A stretch of 64,000 nucleotides of DNA from Pontibacter liquoris (GCF_022758235.1 NZ_JALEBG010000001.1:434001-498000), one strand, 5' to 3'; positions 54,436-64,000 are shown, counted from the first letter of the stretch. Translations and numbers: made by a program. The notes: a model not told the origin generated them from the letters alone.

Positions 54436-54446
54436 CGCGGTTATAC

Positions 54447-55241
54447 TTAAGTGAAAAAGATCTCCCGGATGAGGATATACACACCCATGGCGAGCACAAA
54501 CCAGCCAAATCCTTTCTTAAGCTTTTCGCCCTGTATTTTTGTAGCCAGGGCGGTACCGATAAAAATACCGGCAACAGACAGGGCGGAGAAGGTGAACAGG
54601 AATGCCCAGTCGATGTTATAATGGAAGATATCGCCGATAAAGCCGATCAGCGAGTTGGCTGCGATGATAAAGAGCGAAGTACCTACAGCCAGTTTCATGT
54701 CCAGGCCCGTGAAGAGCACCAGCGCCGGGATGATGAGAAAGCCGCCGCCAGCACCTACCAGTCCCGATATCAACCCGACCAGCACACCTTGTCCCAGCAC
54801 AGCCAGGTAGTGGATATGATTTTCCCCCTCCGGCTCGGGTTTGATGCTTGTTTTACGAATCATACTAAAAGAGGCCAGCATCATGAGTATGGCAAACAGC
54901 ACCATGAGCAGGATGTCTTTTGTGATCGCAAAGCCGGCCACGGTAAATATGTGCTCGGGAATGGCCGGCACCAGAAACGTGCGGGTCAGGAAAACAGTGG
55001 TAAGCGAGGGCACGCCAAAGATCAGCGCTGTCCGGAAGCTTACCAGCCCCTTGCGGTAGAATTTAACGCTGCCCACCAGGCTGGTGGTACCCACAATAAA
55101 GAGCGAGTAAGCTGTGGAGATAACGGGCGTAAGTCCGATCAGGTAAACAAGTATAGGCACTGTAAGTATAGAGCCGCCGCTACCGGTAAGCCCTAGCGAA
55201 AGGCCGATGAGCAGGGCCGAAAGATATCCAAGTATTTCCAT
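54447..55241 (-). CDS. TauE/SafE-family sulfite/anion exporter
   Basis: 264 residues with about eight membrane segments in two homologous halves. The half-signatures are SLGLTGSGGSILTVPILVYLIG near residue 18 and SGLVGAGGGFLIIPALVLFTG near 150. TauE/SafE proteins export sulfite or sulfonate-derived anions. Start at 55241 (MEILGYLSALLIGLS) was chosen over the open-frame start 55310, which would run through the GTGAC dyad and the -7 box. It fits as exit route for sulfite produced by the persulfide dioxygenases beside it. Confidence 0.9.
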   Translation of the reverse strand: MEILGYLSALLIGLSLGLTGSGGSILTVPILVYLIGLTPVISTAYSLFIVGTTSLVGSVKFYRKGLVSFRTALIFGVPSLTTVFLTRTFLVPAIPEHIFTVAGFAITKDILLMVLFAILMMLASFSMIRKTSIKPEPEGENHIHYLAVLGQGVLVGLISGLVGAGGGFLIIPALVLFTGLDMKLAVGTSLFIIAANSLIGFIGDIFHYNIDWAFLFTFSALSVAGIFIGTALATKIQGEKLKKGFGWFVLAMGVYILIREIFFT

Positions 55242-55266
55242 CCAGGTAATATGTTTGTAACCGCTG

Positions 55267-55310
55267 CAAAGGTACGGCCTGCAACAGGGAGCAACAGTGA
55301 CTCTTGTCAC
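55267..55310 (-). promoter_or_regulatory. Crp/Fnr-type site plus -7 box, TauE gene
   Basis: GTGACTCTTGTCAC at 55297-55310 (perfect arms). TACCTTTG on the minus strand (55267-55274) is a perfect TAnnTTTG. Centres 33 bp apart. Confidence 0.82.
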
Positions 55311-55320
55311 AGAGAGGGGT

Positions 55321-55400
55321 AAAGTTAGAAAGTTAGTGAGTTAAAAGGTTAGAAAGTTGGAAAGGTAGAAAGTTAAAGAGTTAGAAGGTTAGAAAGTTGG
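55321..55400 (+). repeat. Purine-rich tandem repeat (GTTAGAAAG-type), left flank
   Basis: About 80 bp of imperfect 8-10 bp units such as GTTAGAAA, GTTAGTGA, GTTAAAAG and GTTGGAAAG. The reverse-complement version occurs at 55992-56043. Confidence 0.85.
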
Positions 55401-55991
55401 ATTGTTTGGAGAGCGCCGTTTTCTAAGGACTTTATTAATTGCGTTTTCCTTTTGGGTTAGAAGGGAATAAGATGCTGTTTGGCTTTAGATCAACCATTTC
55501 GGGCTTCCCTGGCGCAAGCGTCCGCTTGTGCCTAAATCTACCCGGCACACCATGCTTCCCCTTTGCTGGTTGTTTTTCCGTTCCAGGCAAAACCTTATAC
55601 TTACAAGCTAAATGCCTCAGAATAAGTATAAAAAGCAGGAGGTAGAAGGCCCCCGCAGACGCTTGCGCCAAGTGATTTTTGCTTCATAGTCCTGCCTTAT
55701 CTCAGGCTTATACTTTGAGCGGCGATGACAGATGATCTTTTGTCATTTCGACGGCAGGAGAAATCCTTGTCTCCGGTTTTCTCAGATTTCTCCCGCCGTA
55801 GAAATGATAAAATGCGATAAGAAAAGGCAGCAAGCCAGCGCTTTATACTTGTGTGCTAGCGTGCAAGTATAATCAGACGAGATGTTGTGCGGACGTATGC
55901 GCGCGCAGGAAGTATAAGGCAATCAGCCATGAAGGTGGTATTCGGGCGCTTTTAAGTATAAAACTGAAGAATTGTAGAGTTGTGGATATTT
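55401..55991. other. Gene-free 590-bp stretch rich in short repeats
   Basis: No supported gene; the frames at 55439-55671 lack any domain. It holds a perfect 12-bp inverted pair (GGCGCAAGCGTC at 55511-55522 and GACGCTTGCGCC at 55658-55669), a local dyad at 55511-55532, the 28-bp inverted repeat at 55738-55812 and seven AAGTATAA/TTATACTT copies. Confidence 0.6.
55738..55812. repeat. Long inverted repeat, Bacteroidetes-type palindromic intergenic element
   Basis: Left arm 55738-55765 begins TTTTGTCATTTCGACGG; right arm 55785-55812 ends GAAATGATAAAA. The 28-bp arms match at 25 positions with a 19-bp spacer. The core (TCATTTCGAC...GGAGAAATC) resembles palindromic repeats that recur between genes in many Bacteroidota genomes. 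Function unknown; likely a REP/MITE-like element. Confidence 0.8.
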
Positions 55992-56043
55992 ACCTTTCTA
56001 ACTTTTTAACTCTCTAATCTTCTAACTCTCTAACCTTCTAACG
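55992..56043 (-). repeat. Purine-rich tandem repeat, right flank (inverted)
   Basis: About 52 bp; on the minus strand it reads as GTTAGAAG, GTTAGAGA, GTTAGAAG, ATTAGAGA, GTTAAAAA and GTTAGAAAGG. It is adjacent to the stop codon of the Crp/Fnr gene and is inverted relative to 55321-55400. Confidence 0.82.
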
Positions 56044-56044
56044 C

Positions 56045-56692
56045 TTAAACTAACCCCAGGTCGTGCACTTCGAGGTAGTTGCGGTGCAGGGTAAGGGCGC
56101 CGGTTTGCTCGAGTTTTTTCAGGAGTCGGGAGATCACTTCGCGGGAAGAGTTGAGCTCGTCGGCAATTTGCTGGTGCGAGAGGCGGACCTGTTTGCCGCT
56201 GACCTTTACATGCCGTTTAAGGTAAAAGAGCAGGCGCTCGTCCAGTCCTTTAAAGGCGATGCTGTCCAGGGTTTGCAGCAGCTCTTCGAAACGCTGGCGG
56301 TACGAAGCGATCACAAAATTATGCCAGCTTTTATACTTGCCCAGCCACAGCTCTGAGAGGTGCGAAGGAACAAGTATAACCGCAACGTCCGTCACAGCTT
56401 TGGCCATGATCTGGCTTTTCTCGTTCCGGGCCGTGCACATCATCGACAGGGCACAGGCGTTGCCGGGCTCCAGGTAATACATCAAAAATTCGTTGCCTTC
56501 GTCATCTTCGCGGTATATTTTCAGCAGGCCGCTGAGCAGCAGGAGGGTAGACGTGATGTATTGGCCGCTGCGCATCACTTCTTCGCCTTCCGCTACTACT
56601 TTCAGCGTGCTTTGCTTTAACAGTTCATCCAAAAGGGGGGCCTCGAGTTGCGGGAACTGCCTGTGTATGATTTCTTTTTCCAGCGTTTGCAT
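56045..56692 (-). CDS. Crp/Fnr-family transcriptional regulator
   Basis: 215 residues. Cyclic-nucleotide-binding-like domain at about 20-130, without the N-terminal Fe-S cysteines of Fnr and without clear cAMP-contact residues. Cys80 and Cys86 in GNACALSMMCTA are its only cysteines and could sense redox state or persulfide. The winged helix (about 150-213) has the recognition helix SSREVISRLLKKLEQ; Arg184, Glu185 and Arg189 match the Crp residues that read GTGA. Four GTGAC-N4-GTCAC-type sites lie before the adjacent sulfur genes, so it is probably their activator. Confidence 0.9.
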   Translation of the reverse strand: MQTLEKEIIHRQFPQLEAPLLDELLKQSTLKVVAEGEEVMRSGQYITSTLLLLSGLLKIYREDDEGNEFLMYYLEPGNACALSMMCTARNEKSQIMAKAVTDVAVILVPSHLSELWLGKYKSWHNFVIASYRQRFEELLQTLDSIAFKGLDERLLFYLKRHVKVSGKQVRLSHQQIADELNSSREVISRLLKKLEQTGALTLHRNYLEVHDLGLV

Positions 56693-56732
56693 AGTATAAA
56701 ACGGTGTGTCGGGATATTTTGAGATATACGGA

Positions 56733-56774
56733 AATAAAAAACCAGTGCAGGCAATTGTTCCGCCGGCACTGGTT
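56733..56774 (-). terminator. Rho-independent terminator after the second MBL-rhodanese gene
   Basis: On the minus strand AACCAGTGC (56766-56774) pairs with GCACTGGTT (56740-56748), followed by TTTTTATTTC. It lies 17 bp after the stop at 56792 and separates this gene from the Crp/Fnr gene. Confidence 0.8.
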
Positions 56775-56791
56775 CATTATGTTGGTTATAC

Positions 56792-58141
56792 TTACTTCCG
56801 GTTGTTTTTAAAGTCGTTCACGGCTTCGCTCAGGTCCAGCACCCTGGTCTGCGGCAGGGCAGCCTCCACAATGCTGCTGCCTGCTGCAGAGCGGTAACCG
56901 CCGGCGCAATGCACCACCACCGGTTTGTCGGTTGGGATCTCTTTGGCACGTTCTCTAAGATCGGGCAACGGAATATGCAGGGCCTTTTCGAAGACCTGGC
57001 CATCCTTTACTTCCGAGGTGTTGCGGATATCCACGATCGTATAATTGTCCTGGTTCTCGCGGAACTCCCCAACATTGATCACAGACGAGCTGGTTTCTGC
57101 TACCGCATCCAGCACAAAGGCGCCCTTTATCAGCAGCTCGTAGCCGATCTTGGCTGCCTTGCGGATAAGCTCCTGCAGTTGCTCCTCGCTTTCGGCTGCC
57201 AGATAATAGTGCTCCTCGGGGCCAATGATGCTGCCCAGCCAGGTTTCGAACTTGCCGCCGTTCTGAATATTGATAGCGCCCTGGTAGTGCCCTTTCTTAA
57301 ATTCCTTTTCGTTGCGGGCATCCACGAGTAGAGCGCCAGCTTCCGGCTTATAGTTCTTGGATAGCATTTTTACGCCGGCTATACTTGGCTGATAGGCAGG
57401 CGCGCCCTGCTTGTTGAGGGTCACATCGTAGCCGAAGTACTTGGGTATAAAAGGCTGGTCTTCGGTCAATACTTTCACAAACGCTTCTTCGCTCATGGGC
57501 TGCAGGGCATAGTTGCTCCTTTTCTCCATGCCGATGGTGCTGGAGTTGGCATCGCTCAGGGCTTTGCCGCAAAGTGAGCCGGAGCCGTGGGCCGGGTAAA
57601 CGGTTACGCTGTCGTCGAGCTTCATAAGTTTTTCGCGGGTGCTGTGGTACATCTGGCGGGCCAGCTCTTCGCGCTTTGCCGTAATATTGCCGGCACTCTC
57701 GCGCAAATCAGGGCGGCCCACATCGCCGATGAACAAGGTGTCGCCGGTAAACACGGCTTTGTCTTTCCCATCGTGCTCCAGCACAATGCTGATCGAGTCA
57801 GGGGAGTGGCCGGGGGTGTGCAGCGAGCGGAGTTTGATCTTGCCGATCTGCAGTTCAGCGCCTTCGTCAAACGCCTGGTGCGGGTAATCAGCGCCCACCA
57901 TACTATGGGTGTAAATGGTAGCGCCGGTCTTTTGCGAAATCTCCAGGTGCGAACTTACAAAGTCGGCATGCGGGTGCGTCTCGATCACGCCAACAATTTT
58001 GGCGTTGTTCTCTTCGGCGTACGTATAGTAGGGCTGCGGATCGCGACCCGGATCTACCAGCACCACCTGGCCAGCGCACTCGCTTAAAATAGCATATGAA
58101 TAATGGGCTAATCCTTTGTCTTCAAACTGTTTGATTTTCAT
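56792..58141 (-). CDS. Metallo-beta-lactamase-fold persulfide dioxygenase-like protein with two rhodanese domains (paralogue)
   Basis: 449 residues. MBL domain (about 1-240) with IETHPHADFVSSH, HTPGHSPDSISI and FTGDTLFIGDVGRPDLRE. Two rhodanese domains: the first (about 250-340) has LAAESEEQLQ in place of a Cys loop and is inactive; the second (about 358-445) has the active loop VVHCAGGYRSAAGS. Same layout as the 470-residue protein at 52910, but diverged, so the two may use different persulfides or conditions. Driven by its own GTGAC-type promoter. Confidence 0.92.
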   Translation of the reverse strand: MKIKQFEDKGLAHYSYAILSECAGQVVLVDPGRDPQPYYTYAEENNAKIVGVIETHPHADFVSSHLEISQKTGATIYTHSMVGADYPHQAFDEGAELQIGKIKLRSLHTPGHSPDSISIVLEHDGKDKAVFTGDTLFIGDVGRPDLRESAGNITAKREELARQMYHSTREKLMKLDDSVTVYPAHGSGSLCGKALSDANSSTIGMEKRSNYALQPMSEEAFVKVLTEDQPFIPKYFGYDVTLNKQGAPAYQPSIAGVKMLSKNYKPEAGALLVDARNEKEFKKGHYQGAINIQNGGKFETWLGSIIGPEEHYYLAAESEEQLQELIRKAAKIGYELLIKGAFVLDAVAETSSSVINVGEFRENQDNYTIVDIRNTSEVKDGQVFEKALHIPLPDLRERAKEIPTDKPVVVHCAGGYRSAAGSSIVEAALPQTRVLDLSEAVNDFKNNRK

Positions 58142-58198
58142 CAGTTTTATACTTTAATGGTTCCTCAATGCCCGTAAAGCCGGTCTGCCTTACAAGAC

Positions 58199-58248
58199 TT
58201 GATACAAAGGTATCAAATCAATGTTCATCTAACAGTGACGTTTGTCAC
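58199..58248 (-). promoter_or_regulatory. Crp/Fnr-type site, -7 box and overlapping palindrome, second MBL-rhodanese gene
   Basis: GTGACGTTTGTCAC at 58235-58248 (perfect arms). TACCTTTG on the minus strand (58205-58212) is a perfect -7 box; centres 33 bp apart. The box lies within an 18-bp palindrome TTGATAC-N4-GTATCAA (58199-58216), which is not present at the other promoters and may be a second regulator site. The remaining interval to 58555 holds no supported gene. Confidence 0.82.
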
Positions 58249-58555
58249 ACAGGCGCTCCAGGTTTTTGCCTTGGTCAGCATTGCCATCCGGGTTAACAGC
58301 CACTGGCTATATTTCAGTTGCAGGAGAGCTGCCAGGCAGCAGGGCTGCCGGCGATTGCAGGCCCTGCGCCCCGACCTATAATTATAGGATAAACCCGGTA
58401 ACAAGTATAAAGGCCGTAGCCAAACATTCAAAAGCCCTGCACGTTAGTTATCATACCCCTTCGATGGCAACCTGCCACTTTTTGACTGATGTATACGCGA
58501 GCGGCAAGGCCTGCGCGGGCCTGCCGGAAATGACCCTGCAAAACAATTTAGGACC

Positions 58556-60073
58556 ATGAAAAAGGCCGGCTTCGTATTAATTATCTTACTTATTTCGCTG
58601 CTCTCTGCGGCACTCGCCATAGCAGGCTACCGGTATTTTGGTAAAACTGACCTGCAGAACACGCCCCAAGACCGGCAGGCCATGCTTGTAAGCAATCAGG
58701 CGCCGGGCCTCACCTCCTCGGCGCAGAACCCGGATTTTGTACAGGCATCATCCGCTGTGATTCCGGCTGTGGTGCATATCAAAACCCAGTACGAGGGCGT
58801 TGTGCCGGAAGAAGGCAACCCGCTTTTCGACCTTTTCGGCATGCCGCAGCAAGCTGTTCCTGCCCAGGGCTCCGGCTCGGGCGTGCTCATCTCAGCAGAC
58901 GGGTATATTGTAACCAACAACCATGTGATCGAAAATGCCTCCTCGGTAGAAGTCGTGTTGCCCGATAAGCGCAGTTTTAAGGCCAAACTCATCGGCACCG
59001 ATCCGACCACCGACCTGGCACTGGTAAAAGTGCAGGGCGACCATCTGCCGGTGGTGGCGCTCGGCAACTCAGACAATGTGCAGGTGGGCGAGTGGGTGCT
59101 GGCCGTGGGATATCCGTTTTCGCTCAACTCGACCGTAACAGCCGGTATTATCAGCGCCAAAGGCCGCAGCATCGGCATCCTGAACCGGCCCAGCCAGGAA
59201 AATTACTCCGGCGCCCCGCAAGCCAGCCTGAACACCGCTATCGAATCCTTCATCCAGACCGATGCGGCCATTAACCCGGGTAACAGCGGCGGCGCCCTGG
59301 TAAACACCAACGGGCAACTGATCGGGATCAATGCCGCCATTGCCTCGCAAACCGGCAGCTATGCCGGCTATGGGTTTGCCATACCTGTAAACCTGATGCG
59401 CAAGGTGGTAGGAGACATCCGCAAGTTTGGCGAAGTACGGCGCGGCTACCTGGGCGTGAGCTTTCCGGCACCTGCTGTAGAAGACCAGATCTTAAAAGAG
59501 CGGGGCATCGATCCGTCAACGGTCAAAGGCGTGTATGTGCTGGGTATTCAGGCAGGCAGTGGAGCGGCTGCGGCCGGGTTAAAAGAAGGCGATATCATCC
59601 AGAGCATAGACGAAGTGAATGTAAGTTCCTCCTCAGAGCTTTCGGAAAGAATTGCCCGCCATCATCCCGGCGATAAAGTGGCTTTGACCTACCTGCGCAA
59701 TGGTCGCACCGGGCAGGCGGACGTGGTGCTTAAGGGCGAAGAATCCGAGAAGGTGGCCACCACCGATAAGACTTCGGGCGCCACAGGCCTGCAGTCCAAA
59801 CTGGGCGCTACTTTTGCGCCGGTACCGGACCCCGTGAAACAACGCTATCGCCTGAAATCCGGGGTGTATGTAACGGAGTTGCAAAGCGGCGGTTTTTTTG
59901 ACCTGGCAGGCATTCCCAAAGGCACCATCATTACCAACGTGAATGGCAAGCCAGTAAACTCGCTGTCAGACATAAACAAAGCGCTGGGCGTTTCCCGCGG
60001 CCGAACCGTGCGGCTGGATGGCATTACGCCGGATGGGGCCAGTTTTGTGCTTAATTTCCCGCTGGGTGCCTGA
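58556..60073 (+). CDS. degP: HtrA/DegP-type periplasmic serine protease
   Basis: 505 residues. A single N-terminal membrane anchor or signal (FVLIILLISLLSAALAIAGY) leads to a trypsin-like domain with His in IVTNNHVIENA, Asp in TDPTTDLALVKV and the nucleophile Ser in INPGNSGGALV. PDZ1 (about 290-390: GVYVLGIQAGSGAAAAGLKEGDIIQS) and PDZ2 (about 420-500: SGVYVTELQSGGFFDLAGIPKGTII) follow. It degrades or refolds damaged envelope proteins. A terminator follows, then a small heat-shock protein, so this corner is stress related. Confidence 0.93.
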   Translation: MKKAGFVLIILLISLLSAALAIAGYRYFGKTDLQNTPQDRQAMLVSNQAPGLTSSAQNPDFVQASSAVIPAVVHIKTQYEGVVPEEGNPLFDLFGMPQQAVPAQGSGSGVLISADGYIVTNNHVIENASSVEVVLPDKRSFKAKLIGTDPTTDLALVKVQGDHLPVVALGNSDNVQVGEWVLAVGYPFSLNSTVTAGIISAKGRSIGILNRPSQENYSGAPQASLNTAIESFIQTDAAINPGNSGGALVNTNGQLIGINAAIASQTGSYAGYGFAIPVNLMRKVVGDIRKFGEVRRGYLGVSFPAPAVEDQILKERGIDPSTVKGVYVLGIQAGSGAAAAGLKEGDIIQSIDEVNVSSSSELSERIARHHPGDKVALTYLRNGRTGQADVVLKGEESEKVATTDKTSGATGLQSKLGATFAPVPDPVKQRYRLKSGVYVTELQSGGFFDLAGIPKGTIITNVNGKPVNSLSDINKALGVSRGRTVRLDGITPDGASFVLNFPLGA

Positions 60074-60143
60074 CCCGCTTAGAAGCGACAAGGAAGTATG
60101 CGGCAGACAGGCTTCCCATCGCCTGATTTAATATCATGGGCAG

Positions 60144-60182
60144 CCCGATCCGGCATCTTCGTTTGCCGGGTCGGGTTTTTTT
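60144..60182 (+). terminator. Rho-independent terminator after degP
   Basis: CCCGATCCGGCA (60144-60155) pairs with TGCCGGGTCGGG (60164-60175, one G-U) and is followed by seven T. Confidence 0.93.
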
Positions 60183-60371
60183 AATGGAAAGGTAACGGGG
60201 GCTGGCCAGTATTTTCGTAGCCTGAGTTGGAAGCCGGGCGTTGCCTGCGAATACTTAACCGCTTTCTGAACTCCTGCTTTTTTGCCTCGTTATAATAATA
60301 ATATAAAGTAGTAAAGTTACCTGGCAGGTACATGCTGCTTTATACATGTGTAACCCTAAACCAGTAAAACG

Positions 60372-60839
60372 ATGGCAAACTTAATGAAAAAAAACAGCGG
60401 TCTTTCTACTCCGGGGCAATCCGTGTTCAATGACTTTTTTACCGACATGGATCGCATGTTTAACAATGATTTCTATTTGATGCCCATGCAACTCAGAAAC
60501 CAGATGCAGGCCAGTATGCCGGCCGTCAACATCCGGGAGAAAGAAAACGAGTACATGATCGAGGTAGCTGCACCGGGCATGAAGAAGGAGGATTTTAACA
60601 TTGATATGGAAGAAGGCATGCTGACCATTAGCAGCCAGAAGGAAGAGGAAAAAACAGACGATAAGAAAGACTTTAAACGACGGGAGTATAACTACAGCTC
60701 TTTCAGCCGCTCTTTTACTCTGCCCGAAAATGTGAAGCCCGAAGAGGTAAAGGCGCGCTACGAAGACGGCATCCTGAGCTTGACGGTGCCTAAAAAGCAA
60801 CCGCAGGAGCGAACAAAACAAAAGATAAACATAGACTGA
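60372..60839 (+). CDS. Hsp20/alpha-crystallin small heat-shock protein
   Basis: 155 residues. A flexible N-terminal arm (FNDFFTDMDRMFNNDFYLMPM) precedes the alpha-crystallin domain (about 48-145): MPAVNIREKENEYMIEVAAPGMKKEDFNIDMEEGMLTIS split over two strands, FSRSFTLPENVKPEEVKARYEDGILSLTVPK with the conserved G-I-L. The tail ends KQKINID with an I-x-I-like motif for oligomer assembly. It is an ATP-independent holdase. No CIRCE-type repeat was seen upstream. Confidence 0.93.
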   Translation: MANLMKKNSGLSTPGQSVFNDFFTDMDRMFNNDFYLMPMQLRNQMQASMPAVNIREKENEYMIEVAAPGMKKEDFNIDMEEGMLTISSQKEEEKTDDKKDFKRREYNYSSFSRSFTLPENVKPEEVKARYEDGILSLTVPKKQPQERTKQKINID

Positions 60840-63459
<2,620 letters not shown>

Positions 63460-63479
63460 ACTGTATACTTCTAAAGTAC

Positions 63480-63517
63480 AAAAAAGCGCCGTGCATTTTT
63501 GCATGGCGCTTTTTTTG
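63480..63517 (+). terminator. Rho-independent terminator after GH97
   Basis: AGCGCCGTGCA pairs with GCATGGCGCT around a T-rich loop (about 63484-63511) and is followed by seven T. Confidence 0.9.
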
Positions 63518-63584
63518 CTTTAATTGAATTATTATAAGCCATACTTTGTATCAGGTGGTAGATAAACTTTTAGCCTTTTTACCG

Positions 63585-63770
63585 ATGACCCCCGAAGAAT
63601 TTGAAGAAACCTATACGCAAACCTTAGAAACGATCTTAAAAGCCTTTGCCAACAGCGCCGAAGTGAAACCCGAAAAGTTTTACAGCCTGGCCAGTGTCAT
63701 CGAAAACCTGCGTTCCTGCAGCCCGGTGTTCTATAACGCCCTGAAGTCCTCGGAAGACATACCGCTTTAA
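63585..63770 (+). CDS. Small conserved-looking hypothetical protein
   Basis: 61 residues from ATG 63585 (MTPEEFEETYTQTLETIL), predicted mostly alpha-helical and acidic, ending SSEDIPL. An in-frame TTG at 63546 or GTG at 63555 would add 10-13 residues. The gene lies between two strong terminators (63480 and 63821), which supports a separate transcript. Function unknown. Confidence 0.6.
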   Translation: MTPEEFEETYTQTLETILKAFANSAEVKPEKFYSLASVIENLRSCSPVFYNALKSSEDIPL

Positions 63771-63820
63771 GCGGTTGCAGATTCCGCAGCCTATACCTTG
63801 TATTGGCAAAAGATACTTAA

Positions 63821-63864
63821 CGTATAAAAGCCCCGCAGCTTAGTTTCTGCGGGGTTTTTATACG
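63821..63864. terminator. Bidirectional terminator
   Basis: CGTATAAAAGCCCCGCAG (63821-63838) pairs with CTGCGGGGTTTTTATACG (63847-63864) over 18 bp with one G-U. It serves the small plus-strand gene and the convergent VOC gene. Confidence 0.9.
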
Positions 63865-63895
63865 TTTGGACTTCCTAAGTATTGCTTATGCTGGT

Positions 63896-64000
63896 TTATT
63901 GGGCTGAAGGCATTTGGCTCATATTCATAAAAAACACTTCCCAGATGTGCCAGTCCGGGCCGTTGAACGTGCGGCTATACATAAAGCCCAGGTCTTCGGT
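63896..64000 (-). CDS. C-terminal end of a VOC (glyoxalase/bleomycin-resistance fold) protein, truncated by window edge
   Basis: A minus-strand frame enters from the right edge and stops with TAA at 63896-63898, giving 34 residues. The end GFMYSRTFNGPDWHIWEVFFMNMS matches the last strand of VOC proteins, where the glutamate in WEVFFM is a metal ligand. The N-terminal part lies outside the window. Confidence 0.75.
   Translation of the reverse strand, partial: TEDLGFMYSRTFNGPDWHIWEVFFMNMSQMPSAQ

Noticed and set aside
55241..55310. Upstream extension of the TauE gene to 55310
   Set aside because: It would translate through a perfect Crp-type dyad and a perfect -7 box, so ATG 55241 is more likely.
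55321..55400. CRISPR array
   Set aside because: Units are only 8-10 bp, contiguous and imperfect, with no spacers and no cas genes nearby.

Overview
The window looks like chromosomal DNA of a Bacteroidota bacterium, most likely of the order Cytophagales (a Hymenobacteraceae or Pontibacter-like organism; this is inferred from gene families, not from a marker gene). The supporting signs are a SusC/SusD pair, many Bacteroidetes-type glycoside hydrolases (GH92, GH125, GH97, GH43), promoters fitting TAnnTTTG, weak Shine-Dalgarno sequences and moderate GC content. No rRNA, tRNA, CRISPR array, phage or complete insertion sequence was seen.

Layout. (1) 1-4242: end of a beta-ketoadipate operon (unidentified partial gene, pcaD, fused pcaIJ, a FUSC-like membrane protein, pcaF). 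(2) 4426-7754, minus strand: a small membrane protein, a GH15 enzyme and a DUF2231-Rieske protein. (3) 8841-10988: Rnk/GreA-like protein, a stand-alone MreB and a SpoIIAA/STAS-like protein. (4) 11366-35878: a large glycan-utilisation region with SusCD, GH125, a ROK protein, two GH92 alpha-mannosidase-like enzymes, two DUF1080 proteins, a haem-c sugar-dehydrogenase-like protein, a DUF4965 protein, GH43, a LacI regulator and a Gfo/Idh oxidoreductase. The set points to mannose-rich glycans, with a possible 3-keto-sugar side route. Four 16-bp palindromes related to GCTAAAACGGTTTAGT look like the operators of this LacI protein. (5) 36156-37244: outer-membrane barrel protein. (6) 37575-42145: a stressosome module (RsbR, RsbS, RsbT, RsbX-like) followed by a histidine kinase with an RsbT-like N-terminal domain and, convergent to it, a single-domain response regulator. 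(7) 42725-46195: two more histidine kinases, one with three PAS repeats. (8) 46243-49568: vanadium haloperoxidase/PAP2 lipoprotein, DsrE protein, TlpA thioredoxin and a small Cys-containing secreted protein. (9) 49652-58141, minus strand: MFS transporter, two YeeE/YedE proteins, rhodanese, two metallo-beta-lactamase/rhodanese proteins, TauE/SafE exporter and a Crp/Fnr regulator, i.e. a sulfane-sulfur/persulfide cluster. (10) 58556-64000: HtrA protease, Hsp20, GH97 alpha-glucosidase, a small hypothetical protein and the end of a VOC-fold protein.

Three regulatory or genome-scale signals stand out. First, four promoters of the sulfur cluster each carry a GTGAC-N4-GTCAC-type dyad whose centre lies exactly 33 bp upstream of the centre of a TAnnTTTG-like -7 box, so the local Crp/Fnr protein has a clear predicted regulon. 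Second, three LacI-type operators sit directly against a -7-like box, with a fourth, perfect palindrome just before susC. Third, the octamer AAGTATAA/TTATACTT occurs about 60 times (by-eye count) on both strands, in genes and between them, against about 2 expected by chance. It behaves as a highly iterated genomic motif of unknown role.
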